Below are positions 56,398 to 64,000 of a stretch of DNA of 64,000 bases, piece after piece; position 1 is the first letter of the stretch; each line of letters begins with the position of its first letter. Under the pieces are notes generated by a model. The model was given only the letters and a program-made list of their open reading frames with translations. It did no database searches and was not told where the DNA came from. Source of the stretch: an uncultured Collinsella sp. (GTDB taxonomy: Bacteria; Actinomycetota; Coriobacteriia; Coriobacteriales; Coriobacteriaceae); assembly GCA_905197665.1 (NCBI GenBank), contig CAJJZP010000008.1, positions 1 through 64,000 on the forward strand. Direction: 5' to 3'. Position numbers and translations under genes: made by a program.

Positions 56398-57768
56398 ATG
56401 TTTAAACGGAAGGCATATGATCGTCTGCAGGAGTGGAAAGAACGCTCGCAAGGGCGCACTGCGGTGCTTATTGAGGGTGCAAGACGCGTTGGCAAAACGA
56501 CGCTCGTCAAATGCTTCGCGCAAAATGAATACAAGGATTATCTGTACATTGACTTTTCGGCTGCTAGCAAAGCCACGCTCGATATATTTCTGAACCATCG
56601 TGAAGATGTCGATCTTTTTTTACGCATGCTTCAGCTGCAGTATGGTAAGGCCCTCGAACCGAGAGAGTCGCTGGTCATTTTTGATGAAGTGCAGCGGTTT
56701 CCCATCGCGCGCGAATACATAAAGCATCTTGTAGAAGACGGCAGATTTGATTACATCGAGACAGGCTCTCTTGTCTCCATCAAAAAGAATGTCGATAGCA
56801 TTGTCATACCGTCAGAGGAAGAAAGAATCCCTCTCGAGCCCCTCGATTTTGAGGAGTATCTTTGGTCGACCGGAAAAGATCTTTATGCAGAAGAGATCCG
56901 TAAAGCGCGCGAATCTCGGACCGCGCTTCCGGACGGCGTTCATGCGACGTGCATGAGATTATTTGATGAGTATATGCTTGTCGGTGGTATGCCTCAGTCG
57001 GTCGACTCCTTTGTGGCAGAGAATGATTTTAGAGGATGCGACAGGGTTAAACGGCAGATTATCGCACTGTACAGGGAGGACATTGCCAAGTTTGGAGGTT
57101 CGGACGCTAGACGTGCGCGGGCGGTTTATGACGATATTCCGGGTCAATTATCTGCGGCAAATAAACGGTTCAAATTTGACAGCGTGGAGAAGGGGTCCCG
57201 TTTTGAGACATATGAGTCGGCGTTAATCTGGCTTGAGGATGCGCGACTGATTAACCGTTGCTATTTATGCAGTGATCCGAGCGTGGGTTACCGCCTGCAC
57301 GAGGACGCGTCTTCGCTTAAATGCTATATGGCGGACACGGGATTGCTCGTGAGCTTGGCGTTTGATGATGGTCCGGACCTTATGGATGTTCATAGAGACA
57401 TTCAATTTGGAAGAATTTCAATTAATAAAGGAATGCTAATCGAGAACATCGTGGCGCAGCAGCTTAAGAGTCTGGGGCATTCGCTTTTTTATTACAGCTG
57501 GCAGGAGCCTTCCAAAACAGAGGGGAGTCGGCCCAGAACGCGTGAAATTGATTTTCTTGTTTCGCGCGGCTTTGAAGACGCGGCTGGAAAACCGCGGGTC
57601 ACTCCTGTTGAAGTTAAATCTTCCAAATCGTATTCAACAATCTCGCTTGACGATTTCGGCAGACGATTCGAACGACGAGTCGGAGAAGAGATAGTTCTTC
57701 ACCCAAAACAGCTCAGGGCTGAAGGGCATAGGATATATCTACCTCTGTATATGACGATCTTTATCTGA
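56398..57768 (+). CDS. AAA ATPase with DUF4143 (nuclease-like) domain, copy 2
   Basis: 456-aa paralogue of the protein at 40802 in plan, but diverged. Walker A EGARRVGKTTLV, Walker B VIFDEVQRFP, sensor YIETGSLVS; DUF4143 region around EYMLVGGMPQSVDSF; C-terminal nuclease-like motif REIDFLVSRG then TPVEVKSSK. The ATG at 56398 has GAGGTGAG 4 nt upstream. Its base composition is lower in GC than the neighbours, suggesting horizontal origin. Preceded by a phased repeat array and followed by a palindrome array. Confidence 0.9.
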   Translation: MFKRKAYDRLQEWKERSQGRTAVLIEGARRVGKTTLVKCFAQNEYKDYLYIDFSAASKATLDIFLNHREDVDLFLRMLQLQYGKALEPRESLVIFDEVQRFPIAREYIKHLVEDGRFDYIETGSLVSIKKNVDSIVIPSEEERIPLEPLDFEEYLWSTGKDLYAEEIRKARESRTALPDGVHATCMRLFDEYMLVGGMPQSVDSFVAENDFRGCDRVKRQIIALYREDIAKFGGSDARRARAVYDDIPGQLSAANKRFKFDSVEKGSRFETYESALIWLEDARLINRCYLCSDPSVGYRLHEDASSLKCYMADTGLLVSLAFDDGPDLMDVHRDIQFGRISINKGMLIENIVAQQLKSLGHSLFYYSWQEPSKTEGSRPRTREIDFLVSRGFEDAAGKPRVTPVEVKSSKSYSTISLDDFGRRFERRVGEEIVLHPKQLRAEGHRIYLPLYMTIFI

Positions 57769-57833
57769 TCGACGGCATGCGGCCAAAAAGGGGGCATGCG
57801 GCTGAGATTGTCAGCCCGGTCTATTATATTTGC

Positions 57834-58049
57834 CTCGATCTGTAACAGCTAGGGGCGAAAACACAAGCTAGTTGTTACAGATTTAGATTGAAGGGATTGG
57901 CTCGCACGTTTATCTAAATCTGTAACAACTAGACGTCCAAAACCGGGTTAAGTGTTACAGATTTAGATATTTCGGCCCGGCCTCCACGTTTGTCTCAATC
58001 TGTAACAGGTGGGACCGAAAAACTCGGCTAGATGTTACAGATCGAGACG
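57834..58049. repeat. Array of three long palindromes (ATCTGTAACA), copies 2-4
   Basis: Palindromes at 57834-57889, 57911-57969 and 57991-58049. Each has ATCTGTAACA near its left end, its complement TGTTACAGAT near its right end, and a middle with CGAAAA or CCAAAA. Outer arms differ (CTCGATC, TATCTAAATC, TGTCTCAATC) and change together on both sides. They are relatives of copy 1 at 44938. Confidence 0.88.
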
Positions 58050-58075
58050 AACGGCTCCCGACTCGCCCAAAAAAC

Positions 58076-58119
58076 AAAAAGGCCGGGGGCGGCGCGCCGT
58101 GTGACGTGCCGCCCCCGGC
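58076..58119 (-). terminator. Terminator of lacG
   Basis: GCCGGGGGCGGC pairs perfectly with GCCGCCCCCGGC; the minus strand then reads TTTTTG. Confidence 0.92.
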
Positions 58120-58171
58120 TGAGAAATGGGGGCAGGTTGTGTGAGCGGGGCATCTCGCTAGTCGCAAGTCG

Positions 58172-59611
58172 CTAGTCCAGACGACGGGTCTGCGCCACGT
58201 GCTTGTACCAGTAGGCGCTTGCCTTGGGCGTGCGCTTCTGGGTTTCAAAGTCTACGTAGAAGAAGCCATAGCGCTTGTTGTAGCCGTTGGTCCAGGAGAA
58301 CTGATCCTGCAGGCTCCACAGGAAGTAGCCGCCCACGTTGACGCCCACCTCCATGGCCTTGAGCAGCCAACGCAAGTGCTGCTCGATGTAGTCGATGCGC
58401 GGCTGGTCGTCCACAAAACCGTCCTTGTAGGGGTCCTTGTAGCCCATGCCGTTCTCGGTGATGAAGATCTGCTTGTAGTTGGGGTAGCGCTGCTTAATGT
58501 AGACGAGCAGATCGAACAGACCCTCGGGATAGATGATCCAGTCCCAGTCGGTGGTGGGGATGCCGGGCTTGTTCACATGCTCGCCAATGCCCTTGACGCG
58601 CCAGCGGCCGGTGCCCTTCTCGCCCGTACCGTTGTGGTGCAGGTCGTTCTCGCCGTCGTAGGACTTGAGGAAACGGCACTGGTAGTTGTTGACGCCCAGG
58701 TAGTCGTTGTAGAGCGCTGCCTCGCGCATGACCTCGAGATCTTCCTCGCGGATCTCGATGGTGCCGCCGGAGACTGCAGCCAGGCGGTTGGCGCACTCGA
58801 GGGTGTCGGGAGCATAGTCCCCGCGGAAGGTGGCGTCGAGCAAGAACTGGTTCTGCAGCACGTGCTCGTTATTGGCGGCCTTGATGTCGGCGGGGTCGTT
58901 CTCGTTGAGCGGATACTTAAACTCCAGCGATTGAATGACGCCGATCTTGCCCTTAAAACCGCCGTTGTGGAAGGCCAGCACGGCCTTGGCGTGGGCGAGC
59001 ATCATGTTGTGCTCGCACTGGAAGGCCTCGGCCAGATGAGCTTTGACGCCGCCGGGGAAGGTGCCCTCGATGTAGGTGTTGGAGGCGTCGGCCCAGATCT
59101 CGTTAAAAGTGAACCAGTAGGTCACCTGGTTGGCGTACTCCTTAAAGCAGAAGGTGGCAAAGTCCACAAAGGCATCGATGGTCTCGCGGTTGAGGAAGTC
59201 GCCCTTCTCAAAGAGGGGAAGCGGCGTGTCAAAGTGATGCAGCGTGACGAACGGCTCAACATGGTGCTTATGGCACTCGGCGAAGAGATCGTGGTAGAAC
59301 TGGACGCCCTCGGGGTTGATTTCGCCGGTGCCGTTGGGGAAGATGCGGCTCCAGGCAATGGAGAGGCGAATGCCGTTGATACCGAACTCCTCGCACAGCT
59401 CCAAGTCGACAGGGTACTGGTTGTAGAAGTCCGAAGCGGGATCGGGGGAGAAACGGCCTTGGGCTTCCAGAAAGTCGTCCCAGGCAACCTTGCCCTTACC
59501 GTGAGTGCGGGTCTCGCCCTCTACCTGGTAGGCAGCAGTGGCGCCGCCAAAGACAAAGTCCTCGGGAAACTGCGCAGGCGGGTTGGTGACGCTAGCAGGG
59601 TTAACGGACAT
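58172..59611 (-). CDS. lacG: 6-phospho-beta-galactosidase (GH1)
   Basis: 479-aa GH1 glycosidase that splits lactose-6-P into glucose and galactose-6-P. Acid/base Glu is E171 (WFTFNEI) and the nucleophile E386 (IFITENG). The N-terminal PEDFVFGGATAAYQVEG and the C-terminal FSWTNGYNKRYGFFYVDFE are closer to LacG than to 6-phospho-beta-glucosidases, which is why I call it LacG. It is downstream of lacE on the minus strand (66 nt). The ATG at 59611 has only a weak ribosome site. Confidence 0.9.
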   Translation of the reverse strand: MSVNPASVTNPPAQFPEDFVFGGATAAYQVEGETRTHGKGKVAWDDFLEAQGRFSPDPASDFYNQYPVDLELCEEFGINGIRLSIAWSRIFPNGTGEINPEGVQFYHDLFAECHKHHVEPFVTLHHFDTPLPLFEKGDFLNRETIDAFVDFATFCFKEYANQVTYWFTFNEIWADASNTYIEGTFPGGVKAHLAEAFQCEHNMMLAHAKAVLAFHNGGFKGKIGVIQSLEFKYPLNENDPADIKAANNEHVLQNQFLLDATFRGDYAPDTLECANRLAAVSGGTIEIREEDLEVMREAALYNDYLGVNNYQCRFLKSYDGENDLHHNGTGEKGTGRWRVKGIGEHVNKPGIPTTDWDWIIYPEGLFDLLVYIKQRYPNYKQIFITENGMGYKDPYKDGFVDDQPRIDYIEQHLRWLLKAMEVGVNVGGYFLWSLQDQFSWTNGYNKRYGFFYVDFETQKRTPKASAYWYKHVAQTRRLD

Positions 59612-59677
59612 GATGATCCAATCGTCTAAATCGAAGGGCCAGCCGGTCTTGGATGGTCGGCTGGCCCTAGGCGTTAC

Positions 59678-61453
59678 TTACTTCGAAAGCTGCTCGGAGA
59701 CGAAGGCGAGAGACTTGTCGCCGTTCTGGGAGAGCTCAATGTACTGCTTACCGCGGCAGGCGACGCACTTGTTGCCCACGCGCTCGCAGTCTTTCTGAAG
59801 GTCGGCCAGGTAGCTTGCGGCCTGCGGAGCCAGGACGACCAGGTCAAAGTCGGGGAGCATGTCCACGTGGTTGCCATATGCCTCGGCAGCGGTCTCAAGA
59901 TTGATGCCGCGCTCCTTGGCGGCCTTGGCCAGTGCGTTGGCGAGCAGACCCGAGGTTCCGCCGCCCTGGCAGAGCACGAGCACGCGCTTGCCGTTGAGGT
60001 CGCTGGCGGTCGTTGCCTCGGCAGCGGGTGCTGCAGAAGCGGCAGGGGAGTCGACCTTCACGGCCTCGGCGGCAGCGCCGGCGGCAACGCTCTTGGCATC
60101 GGCCTTGCCCTGGAAGGCGTCGTTGAGCTTGGCGGCCTTCTCGGCGTTCTTGGCGGCGAGCTCCTCCTGGGAGATCTCGGCCTCCTCGGCGCACTTCTGG
60201 GCGTCATAGGCACGGAAGAACGGATAGTACAGGACAAAGTCGACGACCAAGATGAGGGCGAGCATCACAAAGGCGAGCGGCTGGAAGCCCAAGCCCATGA
60301 TGGTGCCGATGGGGCCGGGAACGGTCCAAGGCAGGGTGTACATAAAGCCGTTCATGCCCAAGAAGTCGATAAAGATTTTGAGGATCCAGATGTTGGCGAT
60401 CGGAGCAAAGACAAACGGGACAAAGAAGACGGGGTTGAGCACGATGGGTGCGGCGAACAGCAGCGGCTCGTTGACGGCAAAGCACACGGGGACGATGGCT
60501 GCCTTACCGACGGCACGCATCTCCTGGGATTTGGCCAGGAAGCAGAACATAAAGACCAGGACGAGCGTGGCGCCGGTGCCGCCCATGCAGACGACGAAGT
60601 ACTGGGCACCCTGGGTCAGGACAGCGGAAGCGTGCTGACCAGCCTGGAACGCAGCCAGGTTGTCGGTCATGTTGGCAACGAGGGCGGCGGCGATGGCGGG
60701 CTCGACGATCGAGGGGCCGTGGACGCCGACGAACCAGAACAGGCTCATAGCGCCGTAGATCACAGCGAGGCCGATGTAGCCGTCGGCAGCGGTGAACAGG
60801 GGCTGGAACACCTGGATGACGCCCTGGGCAAAGCAGAAGCCAAAGGCAGCGCGGAAGACGATGTCAAAGACCCAAAAGACGGTGATGCAGACGGAGAAGG
60901 GGATGATGTCCTTAAAGGTCTGCGAAATGTTGGGCGGAACCTGCTCGGGCATCTTGACGGTGATGTTGCGCTTAATAAAGAACTTGTAGATGATGCCGGT
61001 CACAAATGCAGCGATGAAGGCAGTCAGCAGGCCTTTGGAACCAAGATAGGTGGTGTTGAAGCCGCTGGCGGCGTCCGTGGCGATCGTGTCGCTCGAAAGG
61101 AGCAAGAAGCCGATGATGGCCGCGCACATGCACGAGATGAAGTTGATCTGGTTGTTCTTGGGCAGGTCGCGGTTCTGAGCGTCGGCGAAGTGCTTGGCCG
61201 TGGTGGCGGCGCAGGCGATGGCCAGGATGCCCATGGAGTAGTTGTAGCACTTCCACAGGGCGTTGTTGATGTCATCGGGCCAGTAGAAACCCCAGATGTT
61301 GGGGACCGAGGCTACCAGGCAGAAGATGGACGAGAAGATGATGATGGGGATGACGGAGATAAAGCCGTCGCGGATCGCCTTGAGGTACTTGTTGCGGGCG
61401 ATCGCGTTGAAAAAGGGTTGGCCCTTTTCGATGATGGCGATGAGTTGCTCCAT
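59678..61453 (-). CDS. lacE: PTS lactose EIICB (LacE-like)
   Basis: 591-aa fused transporter: IIC domain at residues 1-440 (MEQLIAIIEKGQPFFNAIARNKYL; FVGVHGPSIVEP; NEPLLFAAPIVLNP), an Ala/Lys-rich linker, then a IIB domain (about 490-591) with the phosphocysteine in LVLCQGGGTSGLLANA. This is the LacE domain order. It imports and phosphorylates lactose. The ATG at 61453 has TTAGGAGC upstream. It is first of lacE-lacG and divergent from the LacI gene. Confidence 0.92.
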   Translation of the reverse strand: MEQLIAIIEKGQPFFNAIARNKYLKAIRDGFISVIPIIIFSSIFCLVASVPNIWGFYWPDDINNALWKCYNYSMGILAIACAATTAKHFADAQNRDLPKNNQINFISCMCAAIIGFLLLSSDTIATDAASGFNTTYLGSKGLLTAFIAAFVTGIIYKFFIKRNITVKMPEQVPPNISQTFKDIIPFSVCITVFWVFDIVFRAAFGFCFAQGVIQVFQPLFTAADGYIGLAVIYGAMSLFWFVGVHGPSIVEPAIAAALVANMTDNLAAFQAGQHASAVLTQGAQYFVVCMGGTGATLVLVFMFCFLAKSQEMRAVGKAAIVPVCFAVNEPLLFAAPIVLNPVFFVPFVFAPIANIWILKIFIDFLGMNGFMYTLPWTVPGPIGTIMGLGFQPLAFVMLALILVVDFVLYYPFFRAYDAQKCAEEAEISQEELAAKNAEKAAKLNDAFQGKADAKSVAAGAAAEAVKVDSPAASAAPAAEATTASDLNGKRVLVLCQGGGTSGLLANALAKAAKERGINLETAAEAYGNHVDMLPDFDLVVLAPQAASYLADLQKDCERVGNKCVACRGKQYIELSQNGDKSLAFVSEQLSK

Positions 61454-61810
61454 GCAATGCTCCTAAGAGTCGGTGGGTTAGCAACGATGGTAACTTTTGG
61501 CGTTCGGTTGCCAAAATGTTGACGTTGCCATTTTGCGGCACAAATAAAGACGCGAATCGGTGGTTCCTGTGCCTGCGAACCGTCGATTCCTTATGCGTAA
61601 ACGTTTGAGCCGCCCGGTGGCTCTGTGTTTGCACAATGGCAACGTTAACATTTGGACTACAAAAGCCGTTCGGGGAAGCAAAAATGTCGGTGAACGGTAG
61701 GTTTTGGGTGGTGAGCGTATGGCGGAGGAGGCGTTAGATATACTTAAAGACGTTTCATTTGACTGCGTAGGGTGCCACCAATGGCATCGTTGACATAGAA
61801 AGATCGACCT
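61454..61810. promoter_or_regulatory. Divergent lacE / LacI regulatory region
   Basis: Holds three AATG-N10-CAT(T/A) palindromes (61515-61532, 61635-61652, 61780-61797) and one GGTGAACGGT motif (61689-61698). The AACGTT core is intact in the second. The first is near the lacE start, the third next to the LacI start, suiting joint repression. Confidence 0.7.
61635..61652. promoter_or_regulatory. LacI-type operator, site 2 (best copy)
   Basis: AATGGC-AACGTT-AACATT: an 18-bp near-palindrome. Sites 1 and 3 read AATGTT-GACGTT-GCCATT and AATGGC-ATCGTT-GACATA. Confidence 0.7.
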
Positions 61811-62815
61811 ATGGCCGCTGTTAAAAAATCGGTATCCGTCAAAGACGTGGCACGTCTCGCGGGCGTCTCGGAGCAGACGGTCTCGCGCACCGTGCATGAT
61901 TCGCCCAGCGTGCGCCCCGAGACCAAGGAGCGCGTGCGCGCCGCCATGCGCGAGCTTGGCTATCGTCCAAACTTTGCCGGCCGGTCGCTGCGTCGCGGCA
62001 AGTTCAAGACGGTCGGCGTCGCCATGTTCAACATTACCGGTACCGGCAACCTCGACCGTATGGAGGGCTTTGCCGCCGCAGCCGACAAACACGGCTATGC
62101 CATCACCCTTACTAAAGTAGATGGACACCCCTATACCCTCGAGAGCGCATCAACGCGCATGAGTGCGCTTCCGGTGGACGGCATGGTTGTGATCATGAAC
62201 CGCATGCCGGCGGATTTTGGCACCTTTGAGCCGCTGCCCGGTATGCAGACGGTGCTCGTTACCATGCTGGAGCACCCGCTGTGCTCGACGGTCGATAACG
62301 ACCAGTTCGATTGCTCGCGCCAGGTGGTCGAGTACTTGCTGGGGCAGGGGCACAGGACCGTGCACTTTATCTCGTGCCCCGAGCGCTCGCTTTCGGGCAT
62401 GCAACGCGAGGAGGGCTGGCGTGAGACATTGCGCGCGCATGGTATTGAGCCGCCGCGACTCGTCCGTGGCGATTGGACGGCACGGAGCGGGTATGCTGCC
62501 GGTCAGGCTCTGGCGGACGATCCGACCTGTACGGCCATTTATGCTTCCAACGATGCCATGGCCTACGGCTGCATTCGCGGGCTCGAGTCGTGCGGAAGGC
62601 GCGTGCCCGAGGACGTAAGCGTGGTGGGTGTTGACGATAGTTTGGGCGATATCGTGCCCGATCGTCGCCTGACTACGGTGCGCTTTGACAACAAGCGCGT
62701 CGGCATGTGGGCGGTCGACAAGATTGCCGGCGCCGAGGGCGCTGCACCCGGTGTGGAGCACATGCTGTTTCCGGGTGTGCTCGTCGAGGGCGATACGGTG
62801 CGCTATGTACGCTAG
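61811..62815 (+). CDS. LacI-family repressor
   Basis: 334-aa regulator. N-terminal HTH and hinge (VSVKDVARLAGVSEQTVSRTVHD; YRPNFAGRSLRRG, in parts), then a periplasmic-binding-like sensor (MSALPVDGMVVIMNRM, VVEYLLGQGHRTVHFIS, IYASNDAMAYGCIRGL). It is divergent from lacE-lacG and upstream of lacF, with LacI-type operators in its own promoter region. It probably represses the lactose genes; the inducer is unknown. The ATG at 61811 has a weak GAAAGATC site. Confidence 0.9.
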   Translation: MAAVKKSVSVKDVARLAGVSEQTVSRTVHDSPSVRPETKERVRAAMRELGYRPNFAGRSLRRGKFKTVGVAMFNITGTGNLDRMEGFAAAADKHGYAITLTKVDGHPYTLESASTRMSALPVDGMVVIMNRMPADFGTFEPLPGMQTVLVTMLEHPLCSTVDNDQFDCSRQVVEYLLGQGHRTVHFISCPERSLSGMQREEGWRETLRAHGIEPPRLVRGDWTARSGYAAGQALADDPTCTAIYASNDAMAYGCIRGLESCGRRVPEDVSVVGVDDSLGDIVPDRRLTTVRFDNKRVGMWAVDKIAGAEGAAPGVEHMLFPGVLVEGDTVRYVR

Positions 62816-62875
62816 GGTGCGGACCTGTTTGGGTTGCCGCTAATTGTGTTCGAGAATGTTCAGATTGGTTTAAAA

Positions 62876-62906
62876 ACCGTTCACGGGCGAAAAGCAACCG
62901 TTCATA
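62876..62906. promoter_or_regulatory. Paired GAACGGT motif before lacF
   Basis: ACCGTTCACG (62876) and ACCGTTCATA (62897), 21 bp apart, are the complement of the motif pairs upstream of the amino-sugar PTS operon. Confidence 0.65.
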
Positions 62907-62940
62907 GCTCGAAATTACGTTTTGCGCTGTTCTTTTTTGT

Positions 62941-62968
62941 TTGAATGTTAATGTTCCTGCCATACACA
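62941..62968 (+). promoter_or_regulatory. Promoter candidate of lacF
   Basis: TTGAAT, 16 nt, TACACA; the GAACGGT pair lies 35-65 nt upstream of the -35. Confidence 0.5.
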
Positions 62969-63029
62969 GCGCAGCGCGTATGCCCGGACGCGATGCTCTC
63001 CGTTGGTTCATATGTGAAAGGAACGCAAT

Positions 63030-63368
63030 ATGGCAACCAAAGAAGAAATCTCGATGGTTGGATTCGAGATTGTCGCATACGCGGGCGACGCCCAGACCGA
63101 TCTGCTTGCAGCGCTCGATGCTGCTCGCGAGGGTGATTTTGAGAAGGCCGAGCAGCTGCACAAGGATGCCAGCGATGCACTTATCGGCGCCCACGACACG
63201 CAGACCAAGCTGCTTTCGCAGGAGGCCGGCGGCGGCGAGATGGAGATGACCTTCATCATGGCTCACGCTCAGGATACTCTCATGACCACCATGATCCTGG
63301 AGAAGCAGACCCGCTTTACCATCGATGCCTATAAGCGCATCGCCGCACTCGAGGCTAAGCTCGCCTAA
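63030..63368 (+). CDS. lacF: PTS lactose EIIA (LacF-like)
   Basis: 112-aa EIIA of the Lac family; the phosphorylated His is H79 in IMAHAQDTLMTT. N-terminal IVAYAGDAQTDLLAAL is typical of LacF. It would donate phosphate to LacE, completing the lactose PTS encoded on both strands. The start has GAAAGGAA upstream. It has its own promoter and terminator. Confidence 0.93.
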   Translation: MATKEEISMVGFEIVAYAGDAQTDLLAALDAAREGDFEKAEQLHKDASDALIGAHDTQTKLLSQEAGGGEMEMTFIMAHAQDTLMTTMILEKQTRFTIDAYKRIAALEAKLA

Positions 63369-63398
63369 CGAGCTCTCACAACCAAGTCCCCTTCCAAA

Positions 63399-63431
63399 AG
63401 CTCTGCCGCTACCCGCGGCAGGGCTTTTTCT
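63399..63431 (+). terminator. Terminator of lacF
   Basis: AGCTCTGCCGC pairs (G-U) with GCGGCAGGGCT, then TTTTTC. Confidence 0.88.
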
Positions 63432-63442
63432 GTTTACCCGGC

Positions 63443-63490
63443 ACTTGGGGACGTTCCTTATCTGCCGGCAGTTTGGGACACTCCTGCCAT
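63443..63490. repeat. Dispersed hairpin repeat, copy 5
   Basis: TTGGGGACGTTCCTTATCTG, then CCGGCAGTTTGGGACACTCC; the core is CTGCCGGCAG rather than GACTAGTCG. Confidence 0.6.
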
Positions 63491-63563
63491 GCATTCGATC
63501 CTTTGAGGATGGAAGAAACCGGGTCATTAGGTTTGCTGCGGTGCCGACTCGGTCTGTCGGTTA

Positions 63564-63717
63564 CAAAACTATGCCGGTTTACTACGATGAATCGCATTCT
63601 TTCAACTATGGAAAGAACAGCGTTATCAAAGCCGCAGGTAGAAAGCTTGTCATTTTCTGCTAATAGCAAATGTGGTCGGTCCTATCGGTTTTATCGTAGT
63701 AAACCGGCATAGTTTTG
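63564..63717. mobile_element. Short inverted-repeat element, family 2 copy D (154 bp)
   Basis: Perfect 25-bp inverted ends: the left (63564-63588) begins CAAAACTATGCC, the right (63693-63717) ends GGCATAGTTTTG. It contains GCCGCAGGTAG and has the same internal distances as the element at 40435-40570, although the ends differ. Confidence 0.85.
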
Positions 63718-63833
63718 AAATGGCACTATTCGACTAGCAGCGTTATGGAGCTTCTGCACGCCCTCCCGTTCGGTTTTTTGCTGGGTGGGTATACTTTCCA
63801 CCGCATTACAGACCGGACTGAGGAGGTATCCAA

Positions 63834-64000
63834 ATGCCGGATAACGGGTCAATACAAAAAAGAGACGCGCACGAGGTGGCTCATGGGCGTTCTGTCCAGA
63901 TAACCGAGCACACGACGGTAACCGAGCTGCAGCCCAGCCTGTCCGATGTCGTGTGCGCAAACAAAAAGCTGCAGATTGGCTTCATCGTTGCGCTCGTGGT
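63834..64000 (+). CDS. N-terminal part of an unknown membrane protein (cut by the window end)
   Basis: 55 complete codons from ATG 63834, preceded by a very good GAGGAGG 7 nt upstream. The first 45 residues are hydrophilic, with a Thr/Glu/Val-rich piece (ITEHTTVTELQPSLSDVV); a membrane helix begins at about residue 48 (KKLQIGFIVALVV) and runs off the end. No family can be named from this part. Confidence 0.75.
   Translation, partial: MPDNGSIQKRDAHEVAHGRSVQITEHTTVTELQPSLSDVVCANKKLQIGFIVALV

Noticed and set aside
57834..58049. CRISPR-like array
   Set aside because: The repeats are palindromes with differing arms and there is no constant repeat/unique spacer pattern.
58199..59629. 476-aa open frame on the plus strand
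   Set aside because: Antisense of lacG; no domain.
59867..61522. 551-aa open frame on the plus strand
   Set aside because: Antisense of lacE, with Gly/Glu/His-rich low-complexity composition.

Overview
The window looks like the chromosome of a gut Coriobacteriia, most likely Collinsella (C. aerofaciens-like). This is inferred from the GC-rich codon bias, a lineage-typical core set (PSP1/RicT, long-form Hpf, D-lactate dehydrogenase, TatA/B-C, lone hypAB), and an unusually dense set of PTS sugar systems in an actinobacterial background. No rRNA, prophage or CRISPR array was seen. One tRNA (Thr, CGT) is present.

Layout. (1) 0-28.8 kb is mostly housekeeping: manA with a GntR regulator, a ROK glucokinase, Mn-pyrophosphatase, NhaA, a class Ic aminotransferase, a STAS protein, tatA/B-tatC, hypA-hypB, topA, tmk-holB-ricT, comF followed by a PD-(D/E)XK-like protein, an SBP lipoprotein, hpf, degV, a dehydrogenase with a His/Cys-rich tail, a HEAT-like protein, NAD-type isocitrate dehydrogenase and a SurA-like membrane protein. 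(2) 28.8-39.4 kb is an amino-sugar (GalNAc/galactosamine-like) locus: mannose-family PTS IIA-YajC-IIB-IIC-IID, a GntR/UTRA regulator, AgaS isomerase/deaminase, NagA-type deacetylase, a mutarotase-like protein, a LacC-like tagatose-6-P kinase and a YhcH protein. (3) 39.4-46.4 kb is accessory: tRNA-Thr, an orphan PTS IIB lacking its phosphorylatable His, a DUF4143 AAA ATPase, galM/DeoR regulator, a Phd/RelE-like toxin-antitoxin pair and D-LDH. (4) 46.5-55.9 kb holds a PRD regulator, a MalY-like aminotransferase and a PTS-peptidase operon (M42 peptidase, lactose/cellobiose-family IIA, IIB, IIC, M24 peptidase, RDD protein, HPr). (5) 56.2-57.8 kb holds a second DUF4143 ATPase. (6) 58-63.4 kb is a lactose PTS locus: lacG and lacE (minus), a LacI regulator and lacF (plus).

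The sugar loci connect. LacG would release galactose-6-P and AgaS would yield tagatose-6-P, so both converge on the tagatose pathway served by the LacC-like kinase. LacAB and the tagatose-bisphosphate aldolase are not in the window. HPr is encoded here; enzyme I is not. Shared DNA motifs link promoters: a CTGGT-N4-ACCAG operator (PTS operon and agaS), a TTTCACC-N5-GGTGAAA operator (PRD gene and PTS-peptidase operon), three AATG-N10-CATT LacI-type operators, and a 10-bp motif ending GAACGGT, paired at 21-bp spacing, upstream of both the amino-sugar PTS and lacF.

The most unusual non-gene structure is in the intergenic DNA. Each of the two DUF4143 ATPase genes is preceded by its own strictly phased direct-repeat array (23-bp period and 34-bp period, each with three good copies plus one degenerate distal copy). 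There are also two families of MITE-like elements, four copies of a long palindrome built on ATCTGTAACA, dispersed GGGGACGTTC/ACTAGTCG hairpin repeats, and two duplicated 3' gene fragments (nagA and deoR).
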